A stretch of 64,000 bases of DNA from Mycobacterium bourgelatii. Its GTDB lineage: Bacteria; Actinomycetota; Actinomycetes; Mycobacteriales; Mycobacteriaceae. This document shows positions 42,801 through 50,568 of the stretch, one piece after another. A program made the translations under genes and the position numbers. The notes beneath the pieces were generated by a model. The model was given only the letters and a program-made list of their open reading frames with translations. It was not told the origin of the DNA and made no database searches. Numbering within the stretch: the first letter of the stretch is position 1; every line of letters begins with the position of its first letter. The stretch is from positions 868,001 to 932,000 of the forward strand of contig NZ_BLKZ01000001.1 of assembly GCF_010723575.1 (NCBI RefSeq). The letters run 5' to 3'.

Positions 42801-45800
42801 AGCGTCAGTGCAGACTTTTACGCGAACCCGTTTGCCCTACCAAGTCCGTTCCTCACGCTGGCCAACTACGGCCCACCGCTAGGCCCGCCCGGAGCGAGAT
42901 TCCCGCACGGACCGTTCTACCTGAGCATCAGCGACCTCAAGGTCAACGGACCCGTCATCGGCAGCGGTACCAACCCTGGGATCGCCGGCCCGATCAACAT
43001 CGGTTTCGATCTGACCACAACGCCGTTGACCTTGTTCCCCAACGGATTCAGCATCGGCGACCAAAGGCCGGTGACCGTCAACTTGACCGGAGGCCTGGAC
43101 AGCTTCACGTTGTTCCCGGGCGGCTTGCAGTTCCCCGAGAACCCGATTGTCAGCCTCACCGACTTCACCGCCGGCACGCGGGCTTTCACCCTGTTCCCGC
43201 AGGGCTTCACGATCGACCCCATCCCGGTGGACCTGCAGGTCAGCATGGGTATCGGCCCCATACCTCTGCAATGGGGCTACTTCCCGCCAACGCCGGCCAA
43301 CGGCCCCATTCCGGCGGTCCCCGGCGGGTTCGGCATCACCAGTGGGCTGTTCCCGTTCCACTTGGCCATGACCGGCGGCATCGGCCCTGTCAGCTTCCCG
43401 ACCACCACCGTCTTGGACGCGTTGACGCCCCTGCTCACCGTCACGGGAAACCTCGAGGTCGGCCCCTTCACGATCCCGGAAGTTCCCATCCCGGCCATCA
43501 ATTTCGGCCTCAACGGCGTTGTCGACGTCGGACTCACCGCGCCCGAAACCATTCTTCTTTCCGGCCTGGGCATCACGGGAAGTTTCGACATCCCGTCAAT
43601 TCAGATTCAAGCCATTTCCACTCAGCCGTTCAAGATGTACATGGGGATCAGCGACACCCTGCTGCTGTTTGACTTCAGAGACGGCGTCGCGATGCAGCCC
43701 GTGGTAATTCCATTGAGCGGTGACACGTTCAGCATGCCGCCCCTCAGCATCGAGCTGCCGGTCATCAAGGAATCCATTCCGCTGAATCTGTCTTTCGGTT
43801 CGCCGGCATCCATCGTGGAGAAGACGGTTCTCCATATGTCGGAGCTTCTTAACTTCTCCGTGGACATCAAAGAACCCGTGATCATTCCGGCGACCACCCT
43901 CCTGTTCGAAAACAGCCCGATAATTCCGCTGAATTTCGACCTCACCACCGCTGTCGGCCCCCTCAACATCGGGATCATCTCGCTGCCGGGGTCTGACAGC
44001 GAGGGCAGCACCGGCGGCCCGGCGTTTGACCCATTCGGCGCTTTGAGTGCACTGCTGTTGGGAGGTTTGAGCGCCCCGGGCGTGGGGCTGGGCATCTTGA
44101 GCCTGTTCGACGGGAGCATCGGAGACGCCCTGATCTCGGGCCTCAGCTCGGCCGTCGGGATCGTCGGCCCCAATTTGGGCCTGAGCGACCTGGGTGGCGG
44201 GAACGTCGGATTCGGCAACATCGGCGACTTCAACCTGGGCGCCGCCAACGTCGGCAACTTCAACTTCGGCGGCGGCAACATCGGCGACAACAACTTCGGC
44301 TTCGGCAACCTCGGTTTGGGCAACATCGGGATCGCCAACTCGGGTTCGGGTGCCGGGGCCTTCGGCGTCAACAATTTCGGATTCGCCAATATCGGCAGTG
44401 ACAACTACGGCCTGGCGAACATCGGCGTCGGCAACATCGGGTTCGCCAACACCGGCAGTGGGAACGTCGGCATCGGATTGAACGGCGACAACCTGACCGG
44501 GTTCGGTGCCTTCAACACGGGCAGCGGCAACATCGGGTTGTTCAACTCGGGCACCAACAATGTCGGGTTCTTCAACTCCGGCACCGGCAACTTCGGCCTG
44601 TTCAACTCGGGCAGCTACAACACCGGCATCGGCAACTCGGGCATCGCCAGCACCGGCCTGTTCAACGCCGGCGGCTTCAACACGGGCCTGGCCAACCCGG
44701 GCAGCTACAACACGGGCAGCTTCAACGCGGGTAACGCCAACACCGGCGGTTTCAACCCCGGCAACACCAACACGGGCTGGTTGAACACCGGCGACACCAA
44801 TACGGGGTTGGCCAACTCCGGCAACGTCAACACCGGACTACTCATCTCGGGGAACTACAGCAACGGCGCCTTCTGGACGGGCGATTACCAGGGCTTGGCC
44901 GGTTTCTACTACGACATCGGCAACTTGGCTCCGGAAACATACCTCGTGTACATCCGCGAAACCCTGAATCTCGGACCCATCCACATCGACCCGATCCCCG
45001 TCGACATACCGCCGTTCTTGGACATCGACGAAACCTTCTACTTCGGTCCATTCACCCTGGACCCGATCACCATCGGCCCAATCTCGCTGGATATCCATGA
45101 GACGTTCGAGCTTGGCCCGTTGGTCATCTTGCCGCCCATGAACATTCCGGCGACTCTGATCCACGAGGTCTCGACGTCGCCCGGCGGCCCTTCCGCCATA
45201 CCGCCGCTGACCGTTTCCACCGTTCAGAATGTGTGGCTTTCCACTGTCGACTTCGCCAACGGCAACACCGTGCTCGGCCCATACCAGGGCGGCCTGTTCC
45301 CGTTCACCATCAGGTTCGGGGACTCTGGACCGTCATTCTCGGCGCTGAATCTGAGCATCCCGCCCATTGCGATTCCGGGGCTGACTATTCCTTCCCTGCC
45401 GCTGCGTCTCGATGTGACCGGCGGGATCCCGGCGATCACCCTGTTCCCCGACGGCCTCACCTTCCCGCAGATTCCGGTGCATGTCGACGCGTTCGCCGGA
45501 ATCGCGCCTTTCACGATCTTTCCCGACGGCTACACCATCGACCCCCTTCCGCTCGAGCTCAACATCGATCTCCTGCTCGGCCCCATGGCACTCTCGCCGA
45601 TCCACATTCCGCCTGTTCCGGGGTTCGGGAACACGACCGCCACCCCGTCGTCGGGTTTCTTCAATTCCGGCGCCGGGGGAGTCTCCGGAATCGGCAACTT
45701 CGGCTCGAACTTGTCGGGTGGGTGGAACCAGGCCAGCCAGATCGCGCAAGGCACGGTTTCGGGTCTCTTCAACGCCGGCACGTTCGGATCGGGGTTGCTC

Positions 45801-48800
45801 AACTGGGGCTCGGGCGTGTCGGGCCTGTTCAACACGAGCGGGCTAGATGTCGCGACCTCGGCGGTGTTGTCGGGCTTCGGCAACGTCGGTGCCCAGCTGT
45901 CGGGCGTGTTGTCGGGCGACAGCGCGCTCAACCCAGTCAGCCTGGTCTCGGCCGGGTTGGCCAACGTAGGGGCGAGCAATGTCGGCTTCGGCAACGTCGG
46001 CGGCTTCAACCTGGGCGCCGCCAACGTCGGCGATTTCAACGTCGGCGGCAGCAACATCGGCGACAACAACTTCGGCTTCGGCAACCTCGGTCTGGGCAAC
46101 GTCGGGATCGCCAACTCGGGTTCGGGTGCCGGTCCCTTTGGCATCAACAATTTCGGGTTCGCCAATATCGGCGCCGGCAACTTCGGCCTGGCGAACATCG
46201 GCGTCGGCAATATCGGGTTCGCCAACACCGGCAGTGGGAACGTCGGCATCGGGCTGACCGGCGACAACCTGACCGGGTTCGGTGCCTTCAATTCGGGCAG
46301 CGGCAATATCGGGTTGTTCAACTCCGGTACCAACAATGTCGGGTTCTTCAACTCCGGCACCGGCAACTTCGGCCTGTTCAACTCGGGCAGCTACAACACC
46401 GGCATCGGCAATTCGGGCATCGTGAGCACCGGCCTGTTCAACGCCGGCGGCTTCAACACGGGCCTGGCCAACGCGGGCAGCTACAACACGGGCGGCTTCA
46501 ACGCGGGTAACGCCAACACCGGCGGCTTCAACCCCGGCAATATCAACACGGGCTGGCTGAACACGGGTCACACCAACACCGGGCTGGCCAACTCCGGCAA
46601 CGTCAACACCGGGGCCCTCATCTCCGGGAACTACAGCAACGGCCTGCTGTGGCGGGGTGAGTACGAGGGCCTGGGTGGTTTCGTGTTGGACCCCGTGGTG
46701 CTGCCGCAAACCGACTTCCTGCACCTGTACTTCTCCGGCGGGCTGGGCGACGTTGTTATCCCGGCCATCGACGTTCCCGCGATCCGCGCGGTATTCAACG
46801 CCGACGTCGCCGTCGGCAGCTTCACCATCCCGGAAATCCCGATTCCGCGCGTCGACCTGGACGCCATCACGGTCAGCGCCGGCCTCGGCCCGATCTCGCT
46901 CCCGCACCTAGCGATCCCGAAGATCCCCGTCACACTGAACTACTCATTCGGCTCGCAACCCGGCGGACCCCTGAGCGTCGGTCCCCTGTCGGGTGGGTTC
47001 GAGGTACTTCCCGGCCAGCTTTTCACGCTGACGCTGGGTCCGGTGGTGATAGGTTCCAGCTCGTCGCAAGGGAGCATCGCCGCTTTCCTGGCGAACCTGC
47101 CCCTCAGCACCCCCGTGGTCAACATCGACCGGATCCCGCTGCTGGCCTCCATCACCGGCCACTCCGAGCCCATCACCGTATTCCCGGGTGGCCTCACCAT
47201 CCCAGCGATGAACCCGCTGAACATCGACGTGTCCGGCGGGACCGGCGCCTTCACCATCCCGGAGATCAAGGTCGCCGGAATTCCTTGGTACCTCGAGGCG
47301 CACAGCACCATTGGCCCCGCTCGCATCGTCTTCGCCAACATCCCGGCGCTCCCGGGCATCTTGAATACGACGGGCACGCCGTCGTCGGGCTTCTTCAACG
47401 GTGGTCCCGGTGGGGTGTCGGGAATCTCGAACGTCGGGACGAACGTTTCGGGCCTGCTCAACCAGGTCCCGGCCGGGTTGCAGGGGATGGCGTCGGGCTT
47501 CTTCAACGCCAGCAGCCTGGGATCGGGCTTGTTCAACATCGGCTCGGGCCTGTCGGGCCTGTTCAACACGAGCGCGCTCGATGCGGGGACCTCGGCGGTG
47601 ATGTCAGGTGTCGGCAACTTCGGTGCCCAGTTGTCGGGAGTGCTTTCGGGCGCCAGCCTGGGGTTGGGCGATGTGGGAGGCGCGAACGCCGGGTTGGGCA
47701 ATGTCGGCGGGTTCAACCTGGGCGTGGGCAACATCGGCGACTTCAACCTGGGCGCCAGCAATATCGGCGACAACAACTTCGGCTTCGGCAACCTCGGCTG
47801 GGGCAACATCGGCATCGCGAACTCCGGTTCGTTGCCGGGCCCGTCGGGCATGCCCAACATCGGCCTCGCCAACGTCGGCCAGAGCAACTTCGGTATTGCC
47901 AACATCGGCATAGGCAACATCGGGTTCGCCAACACCGGCAACGGGAACATCGGAATCGGTTTGCACGGTGACAACCTGACCGGAATCGGCGCCCTCAACT
48001 CGGGTAGCGGAAATATCGGGCTGTTCAATTCGGGTACCGGCAACATCGGCTTCTTCAACTCCGGTACCGGCAACTTCGGCCTGTTCAACTCGGGCAGCTA
48101 CAACACCGGCATCGGCAATTCCGGAATCGCCAGCACTGGAGTGTTCAACTCCGGCGGGTTCAACACGGGCCTGGCCAATGCGGGCAACTACAACACCGGC
48201 GGGTTCAACGCCGGCGACAGCAACACCGGCGACTTCAACACCGGCATCGCCAATACGGGCTGGTTGAACGCCGGCCACACCAACACCGGACTGGCCAACT
48301 CGGGCAACGTCAACACCGGCATCCTGAACAGAGGCAACTACAGCAATGGCTTCTTCTGGTGGGGCGACTACCAGGGCGTGCTCGGGTTCTCCTACAACGA
48401 AACCATCATTCCGAAGTTCAACGTCGCGAATGTCCATGCGACCGGCTGGGCCGGGCCGATCCAGATTCCGTCGATCCACATTCCGGCGATCCCGCTGGAC
48501 ATCACCGCAACCGGCGCAATCGGCGGCTTCAGCATCCCGTCCATATCCATTTCGCCGATCACGGTCGGCATCAACCCGGTATTCGAAATCGGCCCCATCA
48601 CCATTCAGGACATCGTTTTCCCGGGTCTGGGCCTCGACCCCGCCAGCAGCATCACCGTCGGCCCGATGTTCAGCTCCGGATCCATCATCGACCAGTTCCC
48701 GATCAAGCTGCTGAATTTCATCGACGTCAACGTCGGTCCCATCCAGACGACGGGCAGCGAGATGCAGCCGTTCACGCTGTCCCTCAGTTCGCTCGGCATA

Positions 48801-49388
48801 ACCACCCTGCTACCGGAATTCGTCATCCCGGGAATCACGATTCCCGTGGACCCGATCCGCATCGAGCTGCCGCTGTCCGTCACCATCGGACCCTTCGTCA
48901 GCCCAGAAATTCCGATACCCGTGTTCCCGCTGGGCCTCGCGTTGTCCAACGGCACCCCGCCTTTCAACTTCCCTCCGCCGATCACTATCGACCGCATCCC
49001 GGTGCTCCTCGACGTCGACGCCTTCGTCGGGCCGGTCAAGGGCGGCTTCTTCATCCCGCTGGTCCCGGGCTTTGGAAACCACACCACCTTCCCGTCGTCG
49101 GGCTTCTTCAACTTCGGCTACGGTGGCGGGCTGTCGGGCATCTCGAACTACGGAACGGGCGTCTCGGGCATCCTGAACCAGGCCGCGGCCCCGTTGCTGG
49201 GTACCGTCTCCGGCATCTTCAACTACGGCACGCAGGTGTCCGGCCTGCTCGAGCAGGGTGCCGGCCTCTCCGGGCTGTACAACGGCAGCGACCTCGACCT
49301 GGACCTCATCACGTCGGCCTTCACGTCCGGTGTGATGAACTTCGGCCGGCAGCTCGCCGGCCTCTTGTTCCAGGGCACCGGGCCGTAG
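39897..49388 (+). CDS. Giant PPE-MPTR protein (PPE 1 of window)
   Basis: A 3,163-residue PPE protein. The PPE domain occupies residues 1 to about 180 (MTFPLLPPEINSALMHSGAG, GAWQGASAVAM, LSNLFGQNTPAIAAAEFDY). Then come five modules, each made of MPTR pentapeptides (NxGxx: GLFNSGTNNVGFFNSGTGN) followed by a 230-500-residue segment rich in IPI, GPI and PPI strands. Module junctions carry NTT-PSSGFFNSGAGG. The MPTR anchor NLTG lies near 40791, 42327, 44490, 46266 and 47973. It ends FGRQLAGLLFQGTGP. Such proteins are ESX-5 substrates of the outer surface; function is unknown. GGGAGAGGA lies 9 nt before the ATG, which is 52 bp after the PE_PGRS stop. Confidence 0.95.
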   Translation: MTFPLLPPEINSALMHSGAGPGPLFAAAAAWEELAAELSSAAESFGSVTSGLAGGAWQGASAVAMASAAAPYAGWLNATAAAAAAAAGQARVVAGVFEAALAATVDPLLITANRSQLVSLVLSNLFGQNTPAIAAAEFDYELMWAQDVAAMLGYHAGASAAVEALPLFAQPFAQPFAIAGAAASDPLKTLVVNLGLANVGTFNGGLGNIGSYNVGNGNVGGFNLGGGNVGNNNVGWGNVGLRNIGFGNSGLVANVGGLGNFGFGNTGDANYGFGNLGIGNIGFGNTGNGNIGIGLTGNNLTGIGGLNSGSGNIGLFNSGTNNVGFFNSGTGNFGLFNSGSYNSGIGNSGIGSTGLFNAGGFSAGFANAGNYNTGSFNAGAFNTGSFNPGSINTGWLNTGDTNTGLANSGNVNTGAFLSGDYSNGFLLRGEYQGLLGPISGGIGLLGDIPISVDINGGVGAITIEPIHLLPEIPINIDHTFYLGPLVVPPIHIPAISLGGVIPNLSIGPIKIDAIPLLPAQHAEFLLNAAWPQSTITIPAISQVSLSPNPVPTTIIGPITINMGFSVPFTFSFSTPEITLLPNGLSIPDAPLTLSLGAAVGTDAFTVPGFSIPEQALPITFNLIGRIDSLSTPPITISNIPLSLHATGSGGPISMPGFTTPLVPGYGNTTTTPSSGFFNSGAGGSSGFFNSGAHLSGWFNQAPQTAQTLLGTASGFFNSGSLVSGILAGANLGLGGLGDGNLGSGNIGLGNVGVGNIGFGNSGLSVDIPGLGNVGFGNAGDANYGFGNFGVGNIGFGNTGNGNIGIGLTGNNLTGFGDFNSGSGNIGLFNSGTNNVGFFNSGTGNSGLFNSGSNNTGIANSGIGNIGVLATGTSVGPLLPLPTIDFPQYIPLGGLSEIPINLHVIGTLGPIHLEPIPIPEFNVEITGAFIGVREFTLPQITVPAVPVHVTGFVDLEGFSVSATPLMSALSVSADFYANPFALPSPFLTLANYGPPLGPPGARFPHGPFYLSISDLKVNGPVIGSGTNPGIAGPINIGFDLTTTPLTLFPNGFSIGDQRPVTVNLTGGLDSFTLFPGGLQFPENPIVSLTDFTAGTRAFTLFPQGFTIDPIPVDLQVSMGIGPIPLQWGYFPPTPANGPIPAVPGGFGITSGLFPFHLAMTGGIGPVSFPTTTVLDALTPLLTVTGNLEVGPFTIPEVPIPAINFGLNGVVDVGLTAPETILLSGLGITGSFDIPSIQIQAISTQPFKMYMGISDTLLLFDFRDGVAMQPVVIPLSGDTFSMPPLSIELPVIKESIPLNLSFGSPASIVEKTVLHMSELLNFSVDIKEPVIIPATTLLFENSPIIPLNFDLTTAVGPLNIGIISLPGSDSEGSTGGPAFDPFGALSALLLGGLSAPGVGLGILSLFDGSIGDALISGLSSAVGIVGPNLGLSDLGGGNVGFGNIGDFNLGAANVGNFNFGGGNIGDNNFGFGNLGLGNIGIANSGSGAGAFGVNNFGFANIGSDNYGLANIGVGNIGFANTGSGNVGIGLNGDNLTGFGAFNTGSGNIGLFNSGTNNVGFFNSGTGNFGLFNSGSYNTGIGNSGIASTGLFNAGGFNTGLANPGSYNTGSFNAGNANTGGFNPGNTNTGWLNTGDTNTGLANSGNVNTGLLISGNYSNGAFWTGDYQGLAGFYYDIGNLAPETYLVYIRETLNLGPIHIDPIPVDIPPFLDIDETFYFGPFTLDPITIGPISLDIHETFELGPLVILPPMNIPATLIHEVSTSPGGPSAIPPLTVSTVQNVWLSTVDFANGNTVLGPYQGGLFPFTIRFGDSGPSFSALNLSIPPIAIPGLTIPSLPLRLDVTGGIPAITLFPDGLTFPQIPVHVDAFAGIAPFTIFPDGYTIDPLPLELNIDLLLGPMALSPIHIPPVPGFGNTTATPSSGFFNSGAGGVSGIGNFGSNLSGGWNQASQIAQGTVSGLFNAGTFGSGLLNWGSGVSGLFNTSGLDVATSAVLSGFGNVGAQLSGVLSGDSALNPVSLVSAGLANVGASNVGFGNVGGFNLGAANVGDFNVGGSNIGDNNFGFGNLGLGNVGIANSGSGAGPFGINNFGFANIGAGNFGLANIGVGNIGFANTGSGNVGIGLTGDNLTGFGAFNSGSGNIGLFNSGTNNVGFFNSGTGNFGLFNSGSYNTGIGNSGIVSTGLFNAGGFNTGLANAGSYNTGGFNAGNANTGGFNPGNINTGWLNTGHTNTGLANSGNVNTGALISGNYSNGLLWRGEYEGLGGFVLDPVVLPQTDFLHLYFSGGLGDVVIPAIDVPAIRAVFNADVAVGSFTIPEIPIPRVDLDAITVSAGLGPISLPHLAIPKIPVTLNYSFGSQPGGPLSVGPLSGGFEVLPGQLFTLTLGPVVIGSSSSQGSIAAFLANLPLSTPVVNIDRIPLLASITGHSEPITVFPGGLTIPAMNPLNIDVSGGTGAFTIPEIKVAGIPWYLEAHSTIGPARIVFANIPALPGILNTTGTPSSGFFNGGPGGVSGISNVGTNVSGLLNQVPAGLQGMASGFFNASSLGSGLFNIGSGLSGLFNTSALDAGTSAVMSGVGNFGAQLSGVLSGASLGLGDVGGANAGLGNVGGFNLGVGNIGDFNLGASNIGDNNFGFGNLGWGNIGIANSGSLPGPSGMPNIGLANVGQSNFGIANIGIGNIGFANTGNGNIGIGLHGDNLTGIGALNSGSGNIGLFNSGTGNIGFFNSGTGNFGLFNSGSYNTGIGNSGIASTGVFNSGGFNTGLANAGNYNTGGFNAGDSNTGDFNTGIANTGWLNAGHTNTGLANSGNVNTGILNRGNYSNGFFWWGDYQGVLGFSYNETIIPKFNVANVHATGWAGPIQIPSIHIPAIPLDITATGAIGGFSIPSISISPITVGINPVFEIGPITIQDIVFPGLGLDPASSITVGPMFSSGSIIDQFPIKLLNFIDVNVGPIQTTGSEMQPFTLSLSSLGITTLLPEFVIPGITIPVDPIRIELPLSVTIGPFVSPEIPIPVFPLGLALSNGTPPFNFPPPITIDRIPVLLDVDAFVGPVKGGFFIPLVPGFGNHTTFPSSGFFNFGYGGGLSGISNYGTGVSGILNQAAAPLLGTVSGIFNYGTQVSGLLEQGAGLSGLYNGSDLDLDLITSAFTSGVMNFGRQLAGLLFQGTGP

Positions 49389-49447
49389 CCCGCCGGCCGG
49401 GCCATGAGCCGCGGCCGACCCAGAGAGGGGGAGTTGAGCTGAGCTCG

Positions 49448-50005
49448 TTGCACTGGGTCGACCGCGAATTCACCGGGCAGGATTTCCGGGACCTCCAGGA
49501 CGGGGACCTCAGCCGGCTGCGCACCGAACGTGCGGTGTTCGACGAATGCGATTTCAGCGGTGTCAACCTGGCCGAATCCGAACATCGCGGATCGGCGTTC
49601 CGCAACTGCACGTTCCGCCGAACAACGCTGTGGCACAGCACGTTTGCACAGTGCAGCATGCTGGGCTCGGTGTTCGTGCAGTGCCGGCTGCGGCCGGTGA
49701 GCTTCGAAGAAGTCGATTTCACCCTGGCGGTTCTCGGCGGCAATGACCTGCGCGGCGTCGACCTGACCGGGTGCCGGCTGCGGGAGGCCAGCTTGGTGGA
49801 GACCGACTTGCGCAAGGCCGTGCTGCGCGGCGCCGACCTCAGTGGCGCACGAACTACCGGCACCCGACTGGACGACGCCGACCTGCGCGGCGCCAAGGCC
49901 GACCCGTCGTTGTGGACCAGCGCCAAGCTGGCCGGAGCGCGCATCGACGTCCCGCAGGCACTCGCCTTCGCGCTGGCGCACGGGCTTCGGTTGGACGCGC
50001 AGTAG
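49448..50005 (+). CDS. mfpA: Pentapeptide-repeat protein MfpA, DNA gyrase-binding
   Basis: A 185-residue right-handed quadrilateral beta-helix protein. A(D/N)LxG-type pentapeptides run through the whole length (CDFSGVNLAESEHRGSAF, NDLRGVDLTGCRLREASL, ADLSGARTTG). MfpA mimics B-form DNA, binds gyrase and lowers fluoroquinolone susceptibility. It is homologous to Rv3361c along its length. The start is uncertain: the only standard in-frame codon near the expected N-terminus is TTG 49448 (LHWVDREF), while the purine-rich SD AGAGAGGGGG is 15 nt upstream and would better serve a CTG at 49439. It starts 59 bp after the PPE gene, far from its GTPase partner mfpB. Confidence 0.93.
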   Translation: MHWVDREFTGQDFRDLQDGDLSRLRTERAVFDECDFSGVNLAESEHRGSAFRNCTFRRTTLWHSTFAQCSMLGSVFVQCRLRPVSFEEVDFTLAVLGGNDLRGVDLTGCRLREASLVETDLRKAVLRGADLSGARTTGTRLDDADLRGAKADPSLWTSAKLAGARIDVPQALAFALAHGLRLDAQ

Positions 50006-50495
50006 TGGTGGTGGGTATGCGGGGAACGGCGGCCGTGGTGTCTGGATCGTGCGGTCGCGGCCGAGGCCGAAATCGCGGTCGGGGCGGGTGCTTGCGCGGT
50101 CGGTCGGGGGATTGTGGCGGCGGATCGTCCGACGGCGGAGTCACCGGAGTCGGGTCCGTCGGCGGCAACAGGCCAACGATGCCCCGGTGGTGACCGACCT
50201 CGAAGGCGACCCGTGGTCCGTCGGGCCGGCCCAGGTTGACCGTCAGGCCGTCGCTGATGTCGACCGACCCCACTTGACTGCCGTCGACGAAAACTCCACT
50301 GGAAGAAGCGTTGTCGATCGCGACCCAGCGATCCTGCTCGAAGCGCAGCAACAGGTGAGCGCGGGCGATGCGCGGGTGTGCGACGCGCACATCGGCGTGT
50401 ACGTCACTGCCGACGACGACGTCGCTGCCCGCCGCGAAGGTTCGCTGAACCTGACCGGAGCGAACCGTCAGCACCGGATGGTGGCCCTGACTCAT
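49854..50495 (-). CDS. Truncated FHA-domain protein (Rv3360-like), degenerate
   Basis: An open frame of 213 codons. Residues 1 to about 105 are an FHA domain closely similar to the first FHA domain of the ABC exporter gene 73 bp upstream (shared ...RTFAAG, RAHLLLRF, WVAIDN, DGxxVNxGxPDGP). Key phosphothreonine-binding positions differ: GR is GS, SRAH is ARAH and the NG loop is SG (SSSGVFVDG). The remainder is a Pro/Arg-rich tail that reads antisense through the last 152 bp of mfpA; it may not be translated as shown. M. tuberculosis Rv3360, as I recall it, is also a short relative of the Rv1747 N-terminus in this position. It may share a transcript with the exporter. Confidence 0.65.
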   Translation of the reverse strand: MSQGHHPVLTVRSGQVQRTFAAGSDVVVGSDVHADVRVAHPRIARAHLLLRFEQDRWVAIDNASSSGVFVDGSQVGSVDISDGLTVNLGRPDGPRVAFEVGHHRGIVGLLPPTDPTPVTPPSDDPPPQSPDRPRKHPPRPRFRPRPRPHDPDTTAAVPRIPTTTTARPTEARAPARRRVPAGRRCALRPAWRWSTTTGRPWRRAGRRRPVGCR

Positions 50496-50568
50496 TACTC
50501 AAGTCTGCCCGGGCCCGGCGGGCAAGAAGGCGCAAAGACGCCGATCTGGCGCCTGTGCGTACACCAGG

